In this document: positions 11,464 through 23,390 of the stretch, piece by piece | Position numbering within the stretch: position 1 is the stretch's first letter | Layout of the letters: every line of letters begins with the position of its first letter | From: Serripes groenlandicus | Lineage: Eukaryota > Mollusca > Bivalvia > Cardiida > Cardiidae | DNA: 64,000 bases | Direction of reading: 5' to 3' | NCBI GenBank assembly: GCA_031761405.1 | Contig: JASEVX010000033.1 | Span: forward strand, 552,522-616,521 | Made by a program: the position numbers and the translations under genes | The notes under the pieces: generated by a model | Databases searched by the model: none | What the model saw: the letters and a program-made list of their open reading frames with translations, nothing else | What the model was told of the DNA's origin: nothing

Positions 11464-12037
11464 TTAACCCTTCTAAACATACAGAAAAAAATGCAGCCGA
11501 CGAAAGTTGGAAAACCTCTAGGAACAAATATGGGAAATATCTATAAAGGACAGTTAAATTATTGAAAAGGTTGAAAACAGTGTTGCAAATGGAGAAATTG
11601 CCCATTATGAGCAATTTCTCCTTTTGACACAATGTTTTCCACTTTTAGTCATAGGTTATCCATTCAATTATAGAGATTTTCCATTATTTGACAAAATATG
11701 TTCAAAGTCGTCTGCTGCAGAGTTGTCGTATGAGGGAAAGGGTCAATTGTTAACTTTGTACATGTTTATTGTTTATTTGAATATTATTATAATAGCAAAT
11801 TCAATGTTAAATAGTCTGTTCTGTAACCATGACAATATACTGTCAATAACCCATTCCCACTTGCAGACGGCTTTTGAAAACATTGTGACAAAAGATATAA
11901 ATTGCTCTAAACGATCAAGTTCTCTCCTTTTGCCACAATGTTTTCAACACTTTTCAATCATTGCACTTTCATTTATAGAGATGTTTTTTAGTTTTGCCTA
12001 GATGTTTTCAAAGTCGTCTGCTGCATATTTGTCTTAA
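11464..12037. repeat. Two degenerate TTAA-type MITEs
   Basis: 11464-11746 has TTAACCCTT at the left, the central hairpin and GTCGTCTGCTGCAGAGTTGTC with GGGAAAGGG at the right. 11848-12037 has AACCCATTCCC at the left and CAAAGTCGTCTGCTGCA at the right, without a clean end. Confidence 0.6.
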
Positions 12038-12490
12038 CATTTTCCTGATTTAAGGTCTAAGAACAACTTCCCATTCTGGTGTTGTTTTCAACCACCAGCC
12101 ACTGACAATTTTTCCAATATTCATACTGGTGTGAAACCTTCCTGATTTTCAATGCAAAACTATTAGGCTGAGAGAACCACAAAATCAATGCAGTTAATAT
12201 TGATGGGGTTTCCTCTTGGAAGGATCTTTTACCAGGAATAATCAATATTCTACAATTTCCATAAATAGAAGGCACAGACAGATAATTATGTAGCCTTAGA
12301 TAAGAGCCTGTTTTTACAAGCTTACTCATTTATTTCTGAATAAAAACCAGAAACCCTATATTGTGGATAATCTTTAGCATTGTCTCAGCAAAAGGATTAG
12401 AATGAGTACCTACAAAAAAGGTATATCCGACTCTCCGTGGATTAGGAATTGAATATTTAACCCATGCATTTTGATGCATCTTGACCCACA
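12038..12490. other. Intergenic DNA without recognised features
   Basis: Minus-strand frames of 90 and 60 codons occur here but lack exon signals or recognisable domains. Confidence 0.35.
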
Positions 12491-12662
12491 CCCCCTTTCC
12501 CACATACATCAAATCTGCAGCAGACTAAAACATATGGAAAATGTACATTATTGTCGGTAATATGAGCAATTTTTCCTTTTGCCACAATGCCGCTCTATTT
12601 ATAAAGTAAATGTTCATCTTCAAAGATTTTCCATATTTTTTGCCCAGATATTTTTAAAATCT

Positions 12663-12892
12663 TAAACCCTTTCCCTCATATAGACGCTTTCTGACGCCTT
12701 TGCAGTAGACAGCTTTTTGAAAACATTGTGACAAAAGAAGAAATTGCACAAAACGTGCAATTTCTCCTTTTGCCACAATGTTTTCCACTTTTTGTCATAG
12801 GTTATCCATTCAATTATGGAGATTTTCTATTTTTTGACAAAATATGTTCAAAGTCGTCTGCTGCAGAATTGCCATATGAGGGAAAGGGTTGT
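12663..12892. mobile_element. Near-complete TTAA-type MITE
   Basis: It starts CCCTTTCCCTCATATAGACG and ends CATATGAGGGAAAGGG. The left flank is TTAAA, and the right flank has mutated to TTGT. The hairpin AAATTGCAC/GTGCAATTT is intact. Confidence 0.75.
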
Positions 12893-12963
12893 GTGGACTG
12901 CTGCAGATTTGTTGTTTGGGGGAAAAAGCTTAGGTAGGCTTGATAAAGGGGTATTGTTTTCCA

Positions 12964-13239
12964 TTAACCCTTTCCCTCATACGACAGTTCTGCAGCAGAC
13001 AAATTTGAACATGTTTTGTCAATATATGGAAAATCTCTGAATGAATAACCTATGACTAAAAGGGGAAAACATTGTGGTAAAAGGAGAAATTGCACGTTTT
13101 GTGCAATTTCTCCTTTTGTCACAATGTTTTCAATTCTATTCAATAATTAAGCTTTCATTTATAGAGATTTTTCCATATTTTTGCCTAGATATTTAAAAAG
13201 TAGTCTGCTGAAAATGTGTTTTATGTGGGAAAGGGTTAA
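12964..13239. mobile_element. TTAA-type MITE, longer subtype
   Basis: It is bounded by TTAA on both sides. The left half follows the 230-base subtype and the right half follows the subtype with CAATAATTAAGCTTTCATTT, suggesting a recombinant between two subfamilies. Confidence 0.7.
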
Positions 13240-13469
13240 GGTTAAAATGAGAGATATTTTGGAGCAAAGACCAGTTTTATCTGTTATCATTCTAGGCATC
13301 AGAATTGTCTCTGAATGACCTAGATCAAAGAAGAGTAAAATGTTTGTTCCATCAATGACAGGAAGCTGAAAACTTTTGATGACCCCATAGTAATGAGCAA
13401 ATTCTTCTTTTGCCACAATGTTTTTAACTTTATTCAATGATCATTATACTTCAATTTTTCAAGGTTTTC

Positions 13470-15110
13470 CATATTTGTGCCTATCTCTATAATCTCTATA
13501 ATTGAATGGATAACCTATGACTAAAAGTGGCAAACATTGTGGCAAAAGGAGAAATTGCTTGTTTTGAGCAATTTCTTCTTTTTACACTATGTTTTCGAAA
13601 AGCCGTCTGCTGCAGAGGCGTCAGAAAGCGTCTATATGAGGGAAAGGTTTAAAAACAGATACAGATGTATTTTGACATCTGCAGACTTTTGAAACTTGTG
13701 GCAAAAGGGGGAATTGCTCATAATTGGTCAATATCTTCTTTTGCCAAAATGTTTTCAGCGCTTTTCAATAGTAATTAGGTATGCTTTCATTAACGATTTT
13801 CCATATTTTAGGCAAGATGATTTCAAAGTTATTAGCTGCAGATGCTTTGAAATTTTGTTGCATGAATATCCGAAAGAAGGGCCTCAAAGAAAACGAGAAC
13901 ATTTCCCCCGATCAATATTATTAATACTGGCATTATTCCGACCTCTTGAAGAAAATAAAAACAGGGCGCATAAATTAGATGTGAGAATTACTGTGTAAGA
14001 ACACAAGGCAATTCCTGGGGAAAATGAAGATGCCTTTACTTGGAAATAATCAATACATTCCTACAGTCTGGGAAGACTTTATACAGTTGAGAACAATAGA
14101 TATATATATGAATACTTTTTATAGATATTTATATTCATTTCTATCTGTATCCCTAAAACAGACTACTTCTTACTCCTTATTTCAACCCTTTCCCACTTGC
14201 AGATGCACTTGGACACATCTGCATCAGATGGCTTTTGAAAAACTGACAGATGGAGAATTTGCTCCTTTCTTGCAGCTTTCACTACAATGTCCTCAACTCT
14301 ATTCAATAATTATGAAGAGGAGTATAATTGCTTTGCACATTACAGTCGGTGCATCTGATGGTAGACCAAAGCTTGTCCAAATGATAACTTGCTAATGCTT
14401 TGACCTATAGTACTCAAACTTGGCAGGGAGGATGGACATGACCGGTAGATGAACCCTATTGCCTTTGAGGTCATCTGTTCAAAGGTCAAGGTCACACAAA
14501 GCTTGTTAGCACGCATTTCGGGTCATGCGTGTTATTATATTCAATCTTCCATTTGTTACTGACAATGTGCTGTTCAGGAGAGCATAATGTTTGACAAGCA
14601 TATCTGTTAATACTCTCATTTATATAGATTAGCCATGTTGGTGCATGATGCGTAATTATTCTATTATCACAATGTTTTCAACTTTATTCAATAATAGTTC
14701 CTTTATTTATTGACATTGAGAGTCCATATTTTGGACTAAATGTTTTCAAAGTCGTCTGCTCCAGATTTGTTGTATGTGGGAATGGGTTAAATTGATGACG
14801 CAAGATTACTGGGATGATTCAAAGGTTGATGAATCAGTTTACATTTCAATGCATTGCAGTGCATTTGTTATTCATCAATCAATTATTCAATGCTTTCCCA
14901 CATACAGTTGATAACTGACGCTTCTATAGCAAATGATTTTGGAAACATTGTGACAAAAGGAGAAATTGCTCAAAATGAGCAATTTCTCCTTTTGCACAAT
15001 CATTTCAACTCTATTCAATTATTATAATATTATCTTCATAGATTTTTCATATATTTGCAGATGTTAATGAAGTCATTTGCTTCAGATTTGATTTATGTTG
15101 GAAGGGTTAA
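13470..15110. repeat. Cluster of degenerate TTAA-type MITEs
   Basis: Copies are visible at about 13480-13652 (left end missing), 13660-13860, 14182-14790 (left CCCTTTCCC at 14186, right GGGAATGGG-TTAA at 14790, with unrelated DNA in the middle) and 14889-15110. A 100-codon frame at 13696 and a 123-codon frame at 14024 are repeat-derived or chance and are not called as genes. Confidence 0.5.
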
Positions 15111-15128
15111 GCTGTTTGGTTACCTGGA

Positions 15129-15357
15129 ACAATAGAAAATCTCTACAAATGAAAGTTTGATTATTAGCTCACCAGAGCACGAAGTGCTCAAGGTGATCAT
15201 TGGACGGCGTCAACATTTGCTTGTTAACACTTTAGAGGCTCAGAACATACATTTCTATCAAATCTAGGCCAAGTGCGAAACTGGGTCATTTGGGGTCACA
15301 AACTAGGTCACTAGATTAAATTAAATGAAAATCTTGAAACACACCCTGGAAGCCAAT
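15129..15357. repeat. Duplicated block, copy 1
   Basis: A MITE-derived flank (AAAATCTCTACAAATGAAAG) plus the head of a family D element matches 16331-16554 almost base for base, including the same non-consensus GACGGCGTCAACATTTGC. The shared flank shows it was duplicated as a block. Confidence 0.7.
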
Positions 15358-16246
15358 ATGTCCGATCCGTTGAAAAACATGGCCGTCAGGGTTGCTGCGG
15401 CATCAGAAAGGGGGCAAAATGTCCAAACTTTAAAAATCTTCTCCTCTGAATCTGCATGTCAGATTCCAATATAGTTTGGTAGAAATGTTCCTTAGGTGAG
15501 CCTGTACAAAGGTTGTTCAAGGCATAATGTTTGGTTGAAAAACATGGCAGTCAGGAGGCATCAGAAAAGGGGCAAATGACAAAATTTTGAAAGTTCTTGT
15601 CTGATATTAAGGAAATTGAATAGGAATCCTACTTCAGTGATCCTCTACTTAATTTGTTCAAGCCATTTTGATTGGTTACAAAACATAGCAACCTCGCGTC
15701 ATCATAAAAGGGGTAAATTGAAGTTTAGCTACAAATGACAACTCCTACCATTCCACTCGACCAATTTCAACGTTCCTTCACAGGAATGTTCCTTTGATGG
15801 TCCTTTTTCAAAATTGTTCAAAGACTTGCATTCTGTGTAGAATCTTTGTTGAAAAATACCCAAACTTTAAAAACCTCCATCTCCATAATCTATTTGTCAG
15901 ATTCCAAGATAATTTGGCAGAAATGTTCTTTGGGTGACTCTACAAAAACTTTTCAAGCCATATTGATTTCGTTGACAAATAGGGCAGCAAAGCGGCATCA
16001 GGAAAGGTGCAAATTTACAAAACTTTATAATTCCATTCTTATTAAAGTTCTCGTTAGATTTCAAGATACAAATGGCTTTTACTGATACACTATTTCTTTA
16101 ACTGAGTGTCCACTCCTTGCAGTTTCATTTGAACTCCTGATAACATTTTAACAGATATTTGCAGTTATTTGCAGTTAAATATTTGCTTCTAATTTACTAT
16201 CATTCATTCAGGTGATCGATTTAGGGCCATCTTGGCCCTCTTGTTT
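15166..16246 (+). repeat. Hairpin-ended element, family D
   Basis: The head is AGCTCACCAGAGCACGAAGT and then GCTCAAGGTGA (stem-loop). The tail is CAGGTGATCGATTTAGGGCC with ATCTTGGCCCTCTTGTTT. The body includes diverged units with AAACATGGCCGTCAGGG and TGTTCCTTAGGTGA. No coding capacity. Confidence 0.7.
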
Positions 16247-16330
16247 AAAGCATCTATTGCTTAATTAATACGTTAGAAGTAGTCTGCATAAGGAAAAGGG
16301 TTTACACATATGACAAATTTGAAAAGATAA

Positions 16331-16554
16331 AGAAAATCTCTATAAATGAAAGTTTGATTATTAGCTCACCAGAGCACGAAGTGCTCAAGGTGAGTATTGG
16401 ACGGCGTCAACATTTGCTTGTTAACACTCTAGAGGCTCAAAACATACATCTCTATCAAATCTAGGCCAAGTGCGAAACTGGGTCATTTGGGGTCACAAAC
16501 TAGGTCACTAGATTAAATTAAATGAAAATCTTGAAACACACCCTGGAAGCCACA
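16331..16554. repeat. Duplicated block, copy 2
   Basis: This is the second copy of the block at 15129-15357; it forms the head of the outer nested element at 16363-19232. Confidence 0.7.
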
Positions 16555-16700
16555 TTTTTGGCTTGAGCATGTTGAAACTGTCAGAATATTTGTCTTGATG
16601 ATATCTAGGGTTAGTTCAAATATGGGTCAGGTCAGGTCAACAACAAAGTCACAAGGCCAAATTGTAGAACAATCTACTTAACACTATAGAGATGGCTTTT

Positions 16701-19110
16701 TAGCTCACCTATGCACGAAGTGCAAGGTGAGCTATTGTGATCACATTTTGTCCGGCGTCCGTCTGTCGTGCGTCTTCAACATTTGAGCTTGTTAACACTC
16801 TACAGGCTACATTTTCAACTTGAGCATGTTTAAACTTTATCAGAATGTTTGTCTTAATGATATGTAGGTCAAGTTCGAACATGGGTCACGTCGGGTTAAA
16901 AAGTAGGTCACTAGGTCAAATTGAAGGAAAATCTTGTTAATACTCAAGAGGCCGCACTTTTTGCTTAAGCAGTTTGAAATTTTGTCAGTATGTTTGTCTT
17001 AAAAATATCCAGGTCAAGTTCGAATATGGGTTATGCCAGGTCAAAAACTAGGTCACTAGGCCAAATTGAAGGAAAATCTTGTTAACACTTTGGATGCCAC
17101 ATTTTTTGCTTCAGCAGCTTGAAATTTGGTCAGAATGTTTGTCTAAATGATATCTAGGCCAAGTTCGGACATGGGTCATGCCGGGTTAAAAACAAGGTCA
17201 CTAGGCCAAATTGAAAGGTAATCTTGTTAACACTCTGGATACTGCATTTTTAGCTCACCTAAGCACGAAGTGCAAGGTGAGCTTTTGTGATCATCCGGCG
17301 TCCGTCGTCGTCGGCGTCTGATAACAATTTCCTACAAATGACTTCTCCTACTAAACCAATGAACAGATTTCAAAATAACTTCACAGGAATGGTCCTTAGG
17401 TAGTCCTCTTTCAAAGTTGTTCAAAAAAATTAATTCCAAGTAGAACTTTGGTTGCTGCGGCATCAGAAAAGGGAAAAATTGCCAAATCTTAAAAAATCTT
17501 CTTGTCCAAAAGTACTGGCCCGATTTGAAAATTATTTTGCACAAATGTTCCTTGAGGTACCCTCTACCAAGATTGTTCAAATATTTCCAATCCGTTGAAA
17601 AACATGGCCGCCAGGGGGCGGAGCTTATTTTCCTTACATGTGCATTGTTAAAACTTTAAAAATCTTCTTGTCCAAAAGTACTGGCCCGATTGAAAATTAT
17701 TTTGTACAAATGTTCCTTGGGACACACTTTACCAAGATTGTTCAAATATTTCAAATCCGTTGAAAAACATGGCCGCCAGGGGGCGGAGCCTGTTTTCCTT
17801 ATATGTGCATTGTTAAAACTTTGTAAAATCTTCTTGTCCAAAAGTACTGGGCCGATTTGAAAATAATTTTGCACAAATGTTCCTTGGTGCACCCTTTACC
17901 AAGATTGTTCAAATATTTTTGATCCGTTGAAAAACATGGCCACCAGGGGGGGCGGAGCTTGTTTTCCTTATATGTGCATTGTTAAAACTTTAAAAATCTT
18001 CTTGTCCAAAAGTACTGGCCCAATTTGAAAATTATTTTGCACAAATGTTCCTTAGGGCACCCTTTACCAAGATTGTTCAAATATTTCCGATCCGTTGAAA
18101 AGCATGGCCGCCAGGGGGCGGAGCTAGTTTTCCTTATATGTGCATTGTTAAAACTTTAACAATCTTCTTGTCCAAAAGAACTGGCCCGATTTAAAATTTA
18201 TTTTGCACAAATGTTCCTTGGGGCACCCTTTACCAAGATTGTACAAATATTTCCAATCCGTTGAAAAACATGGCGGCCAGGGGGAGGAGCTTGTTTTCCT
18301 TATATGTGCATTGTTAAAACTTTAAAAATCTTCTTGTCCAAAAGTACTGGCCCGATTTAAAAATTATTTTGCACAAATGTTCCTTGGGGCACCCTTTACC
18401 AAGATTGTTTAAATATTTTTGATCCGTTGAAAAACATGGCCGCCAGGGGGCGGAGCTTGTTTTCCTTATATGTGCATTGTTAAAACTTTAAAAATCTTCT
18501 TGTCCAAAAGTATTGGCCTAAAAAGAGTAAAAACTTCGAAAACTATTTTTGAAGTTCTATTAAATCAGGTGAGCGATATAGGGCCATCATGGCCCTCTTG
18601 TTAATTTCAGCATGATGAAACTTTATCATAATGTTTTTCTTGATGATATGTAGGCCAAGTTCGAATATGGGTCATGCTGGGTCAAAAACTAGGTCACTAG
18701 ATCAAATTGAAGGAAAATCTTGTGAACACTTTGGATGTCACATTTTTTGCTTCAGCAGCTTGAAATTGGTCAGAATGTTTGTCTGAATTAAATCTAGGTC
18801 AAGTTCGAATATGGGTCATATTGGATCAGAAACTAGGTCAATAAAGGAAAATATTGTTCAAACTCCGGAGGCCGCATTTTTACTTTGAGCAAGTTGAAAC
18901 TTTGTCAGAATGTTGTCTTGATGATATCTAGTCCATGTTGGAATATGGGTCATATCGGGTAAAAAAAATATAGATCACTAGGCCAAATGAAGGAAAATAT
19001 TGTTAACACTTTGGAGGTTGCCTTCAGAATAATTGTCTTGATGTGTTTTGCATTGCAGTACATTGTATAATTAAGGTGAGCGATCCAGGGCCATCATGGC
19101 CCTCTTGTTT
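16701..19110 (+). repeat. Middle family D element (145-base core type)
   Basis: The head is TAGCTCACCTATGCACGAAG with TGCAAGGTGAGCT. The core units carry GGTCAAGTTCGAATATGGGT, TAGGTCACTAGG and AATCTTGTTAACACT. The tail is AGGTGAGCGATCCAGGGCC with ATCATGGCCCTCTTGTTTT. It is interrupted at 17251-18602. Confidence 0.75.
17251..18602 (+). repeat. Inner family D element with a 166-base tandem core
   Basis: The head is TAGCTCACCTAAGCACGAAG with TGCAAGGTGAGC, and the tail is CAGGTGAGCGATATAGGGCC with ATCATGGCCCTCTTGTT. The body has six units with a period of 165-168 bases (TCCGTTGA at 17591, 17756, 17923, 18091, 18257 and 18423). Each unit carries a GCCGCCAGGGGGCGGAGC-like motif. There is no protein coding. 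Confidence 0.8.
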
Positions 19111-19599
19111 TACTTGAGAAGCTTGAAATGTTGTCAGAAAGTCTTGATGATATTACCATTGTCGCTGAAAGAGTTAAGTCTTAAATAGCCCATTCTCAGG
19201 TGAGCGATTCCAGGGCCTCATGGCCCCCTTGTTAAATGATACATTGAAAGAATTGCAAAAAAGGGAGAAGTTGCTTGTTTTAAGCAATTCTGCCATTTTC
19301 TGCAGTTTTTGGGATAGGGGCGTTTCGCCACTATCTCATAGCGAAGCTGTTTTCGAAAAGTCGAATTTAAAGCTGCAACCGCAGTCCACATGTGTATACC
19401 TACACCAAAATCGAGTTTTGATTGGTTATAATCTGCCTTTTCAACGATTTCATTGGTTCGACCGAATCACAAAACCCTCCGCTGCATAAATTTATGAGAC
19501 AAAATAGTTTCTATGAATGAAACTCACTCTGAACTATGGTTGACCTTAAGGTCAGTAGTGTGAGGTAAAGTCGACCGTTCTGTGACCCCATTAGTTTAC

Positions 19600-20500
19600 A
19601 ACAGTCGACTTATAGAGAAATGTGCAAAGCACTGTAAATACAATTATTGAAAGGAGTTGAAACCATTGTGGCAAAAGTAGAAATTGCCTACGAAAAGCAA
19701 TTTCCCCTTTTGTCACAATGTTTTCGATTGTCGTCTGCTGCACATGCGTCTGTAGGCGGAAAATGGTTACATCCTTCCCATGGAAGCGGAACCCTTTCCG
19801 TGATACTATAACAGTTCGAATATTTAAAAAATATTGTTGAAAATGGAGCTATTGCTGACAATGAGCAATTCCTCCTTTTCACACAATGCTTTCAAACACG
19901 TTTCAAATTAATTCTTTTCATATTTAAACGTTTTACTATGGACGTTCTTTCCCTCTTTCTCCCTTCCGGACACATTTTGAATAACATGCTAGAGATGAAT
20001 GATTACGAGCAATTTTGCCTTACATCAAGGGGAAAAATATATAGTTGAAACCTTTGTGGAAAAAGAGGAAATGGGTCATGATAAACAATTCTGCAGCCGT
20101 CTGCTGCACATGCGTCAAAAAGCGACTGTAAGCGGGAAAGGGTTGAACCGTTCCCGTTATAGCTACTTAGTTACAAACAAATGTTGAAAGTATATTTGCA
20201 AACGGAGCAATTGCTGACAATGAGCAATTTCTCCTTTTCAAACAATGCTTTGAAACATGAATCAAATTGTTTCTATAACCTAGATAACGAAAACATTTGT
20301 CTACAGTTATTATTTTAACCTTTGCCCCTTTTAGACACATTTGACTAACCTTAACAGATGAATGATAATCAACAAGTTTGTCTTTTTCCACAATGTTTTC
20401 ATCACTATTCAAAATCATACTTTTATTAATTCAGGTCAATAGTTATGCCTTAGTTCAATGTTGTTTGCTGTATATTTAGTCTATGTGGTCAAGGTTAAGG
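19600..20500. repeat. Degenerate TTAA-type MITE relics
   Basis: Scattered family motifs (GAGCAATTTCTCCTTTT, GTCGTCTGCTGCACATGCGT, GGGAAAGGGTTGAA) at 19640-19770, 19790-20145 and 20150-20500. All are diverged and have no clean ends. Confidence 0.45.
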
Positions 20501-20722
20501 AATACTGTAAACAAACTTGTTACAACATAATTCGTCCAAAGAGAGAGGTCCTACTGTGTATACATGCCATGAAATAATGTTACAAACGGTCTCACCGCTA
20601 CTGGGGAATTGTTGGTAAAACAGGTCGCGTTTTGTGTTGAATATTCTCATGTGTCGCTGTATGTAGACCCTACTAGGAAATAGAAATTAAATCTACAAAT
20701 TATAGATAAGTTAATTTCAACA

Positions 20723-20980
20723 TTGATTGATTGGGATTTAACGCCGTTTTTAACATTTCTTCAGTCATATCACGGCGGCCAGTTCACCTACAAATGTATT
20801 TCCTGGTTTTCTCAAACCAGTACTCCTCACAACAATCTTCCCAAGCAACTGGCTGCGTTTCCACATAGACTTAGCCATTGGTGAAAGACGAATGACGCAT
20901 GTCGCATTGACTTTTGTCAAACGTCGGAAAGAAATTTGGCCGAATTTGTCAACACATCCGAGTTATAACCGCAAGGTCAT
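20723..20980 (-). repeat. SINE, minus orientation
   Basis: The 3' tail (seen inverted as TTAACGCCGTTTTTAACATT with CAGTCATATCACGG) matches the tails of the other SINEs in this window. The element continues through GCCATTGGTGAAAGACGAAT, shared with the SINE at 32531-32890. Confidence 0.6.
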
Positions 20981-22300
20981 TATTTATTTTATTATTGAGA
21001 AGCTTCTAGCGATTTTGGGACTAAAATTATAATGTATATGCATTTGCGTTAATTTAAGACTCAACGTTCATCAACGTGTAATATAGTCCTATATGTATCT
21101 GTTGACAAATAAACTAGAAATGTAGTCTAAATAGGTTTTTGAAAATTAACCTTGACGGTCCGGTCCCGTTTCGGAGATACAATTAAATTGTAAATACTTT
21201 ACAAATACCATAATCTAAGCTGACGTGTTTTGACGCATCGAACCAGTCTTCTGTAATCAATACTTGAGTTGTCCCCGTCTGTAAAGCTTGGAGGTATAAT
21301 CCGGCGTCCGGCCGGCTGTCTGCCTGAATGTGCATTCGTCCGTCCGTCATGGATTGCATGTATTGGTTAACACGTTGTTTCTGTATGGCAGATTTATTTC
21401 AAAGTGGTCACAATTATACCCGTGTGATCAGGAGAACGGCAAAGTACTAGGTACATAACTTTGGTCTGTTTTTTCAGTTATCTCCATTTTTCCTTATTTA
21501 GTTCAGCGATTGTCTCAATTAACTTTCATTGTATCAATTTCAAACTTGGTTTGTATGTAACTTATGACCTACAGATTTGCAGTGCACCATTACCATAAAT
21601 TTAGCATGCTGCGTTTGGAGTGTGTATATTTTTGTCTTTCAATGTTCTCCCTTATTATATGCAACACATGCGTTCCGTGAAATTCCCCTTTTCGTTAATG
21701 AGTGCTTCCCCAAGATTTGTACTTTGTCAAATCTAGTCTATTTTTTAGGTGTAAACTCAATTTTTTCATTTCTTCGGTTATTGTCTCAATATATGTCCAA
21801 TATATCAATTTAAGACTTGGTGTATAGGAAACTCAGAGCTGCAATTGTGCAGTGCAAAAGAAACATAACTCTATCATGCTTTCGATCGTCTTTCATTTAT
21901 CAGCATGATTACAATATACATTGTTGATCTTTAGTGATTTCTGAACTAGAAATATTTTAATTAAGGGTAGCTGCTCGGGTTTTTTTTGTCAATCTTTTGT
22001 CCTTCGATATTTTGTTTATACAAGAAAAGGGTAAAACTTTGACAAATGAGGTATATGTTATTGGCAGGCAATATGTGTTGCTTCAAACATTTTTAGTTTG
22101 GTTTGTTTAAAGGTCATTGTTTCATTGTTTCAACAATGTTTGTCCATATGATCTATGCCATATGTTTTCAATTTACATATGCCCCCTATACCATCAGCGC
22201 TTTCAGCGCTTTGATTTTAAAAGCTGTCTACAAAACCTGAAACATTAGAGGTAGTCTGTGTAATTAAATCTGCATAGATAAAGAAAATCTAATTTAAATG
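20981..22300. other. Intergenic DNA without recognised genes
   Basis: Mostly AT-rich and apparently single-copy within this window. A head-like stretch with CCGGCGTCC and CGTCCGTCCGTC near 21300-21350 resembles the GTCCGTC region of the hairpin-ended repeats and may be a decayed relic. Confidence 0.35.
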
Positions 22301-22495
22301 AATGTTTAATTATTGAATAATAGAGTTGAAAGCATTTGGCAAAGGGAAAAGTTGGATTATTGAATAATAGAGTTGAAAGCATTGTGGCAAAGGGGAAAAT
22401 AGCTTATTTTGAGCAATATCTCCTTTAGCCACAATGTTTTCATCAGGAACTGCTACAAAGACATCAAAGTGTGCCAGCATGTGGGAAAGGGTTGA
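22300..22495. repeat. TTAA-type MITE with an internal duplication of about 60 bases
   Basis: GAATAATAGAGTTGAAAGCA occurs twice (about 22314 and 22363), followed by the central hairpin and GGGAAAGGGTTG. Confidence 0.55.
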
Positions 22496-22590
22496 CCTGT
22501 TGAATGCTAATTTGTTCATTTGTTGATTAAAACCATTACAACTGTTTATCTGATATGCTATTTTGAGTTTTGTTTGCATTTAAGAAAATG

Positions 22591-22820
22591 TTAACCCTTT
22601 CCCTCATATAGACGCTTTCTGACACCTCTGCAGCAGAAAGCTTTTTGAAAATATAGTGACAAAAGAAGAAATTGCTCAAAACGAGCAATTTCTCCTTTTG
22701 CCACAATGTTTTCCACTTTTAGTCACAGGTTATCCATTCAATTATAGAGATTTTCTATTTTTTTGACAAAATATGTTCAAAGTCGTCTGCTGCAGAATTG
22801 TTGATGAGGGAAAGGGTTAA
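22591..22820. mobile_element. Complete TTAA-type MITE (reference copy)
   Basis: TTAA lies at 22591-22594 and 22817-22820. The ends are CCCTTTCCCTCATATAGACG and GATGAGGGAAAGGG. It is a good type copy: GCAGCAGAAAGC, GAAATTGCTCAAAACGAGCA, CCTTTTGCCACAATGTTTTC, GGTTATCCATTCAATTATAG and GTCGTCTGCTGCAGAATTG. Confidence 0.85.
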
Positions 22821-22909
22821 GAAAAACACATTATGGAAAAAAAGAATAAATTCTTTCTTTAGAGCAATTCCTGCACTTTCTCAAGAAGTCTGCTGCAAAG
22901 GCATCAAAA

Positions 22910-23340
22910 AGTGTCTAACCCTTTCCCACATACAACAAATCTGCAGCAGACAAACTTTGAAATCATCATAGTGTCAACATGAACGCCAACTGTCACAAAA
23001 TACGCCCGTCCGGTTTTTTTGAGACCAAGTATAGTGATATACGCCGCAGGTAAAACTATTATATGTTCTGTTTTTCAAAATGGGCGTATAAATACCTGAA
23101 AAATCTTGATTAAAGAATTAGCTTAATTGTTAAATAAAGATGAAAAAATCATGAGCAATTTGACCTTTGGCCACAATGTTTTCAAAATGCGTCTGCAGGT
23201 GGGAAAGGGCTAAATGAGATTTAGATATGCTCAAATTTGAGGCTTGTTAAAATCTTTCTCGCATGCAGTTACATTTTCCCCGCATTCTGCAGCTTTAATA
23301 TAATAAGTTTGAAAACAATATGGCAAAATTTAATGGAGTT
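22910..23340. repeat. Decayed TTAA-type MITE fragments
   Basis: CCCTTTCCCACATACAACAA at 22919 and TGCAGGTGGGAAAGGGC near 23190 bound a copy interrupted by unrelated DNA at 22970-23150. A further relic follows to 23340. Confidence 0.45.
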
Positions 23341-23390
23341 TGAATTCTTTCAATAATTCTATTATTATTTCAAGAGAGCTTTTAGCTCAC

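Larger units (their letters stand above)
16363..19232 (+). repeat. Outer family D element of a threefold nest
   Basis: It runs from AGCTCACCAGAGCACGAAGT to about 16700 and resumes at 19111 (ACTTGAGAAGCTTGAAATGT), ending AGGTGAGCGATTCCAGGGCC plus TCATGGCCCCCTTGTT. The interruption is a complete family D element that itself contains a third. Confidence 0.7.

Noticed and set aside
13696..14395. Open frames of 100 and 123 codons
   Set aside because: They run through MITE sequence and AT-rich flank with no recognisable domain and no splice signals.
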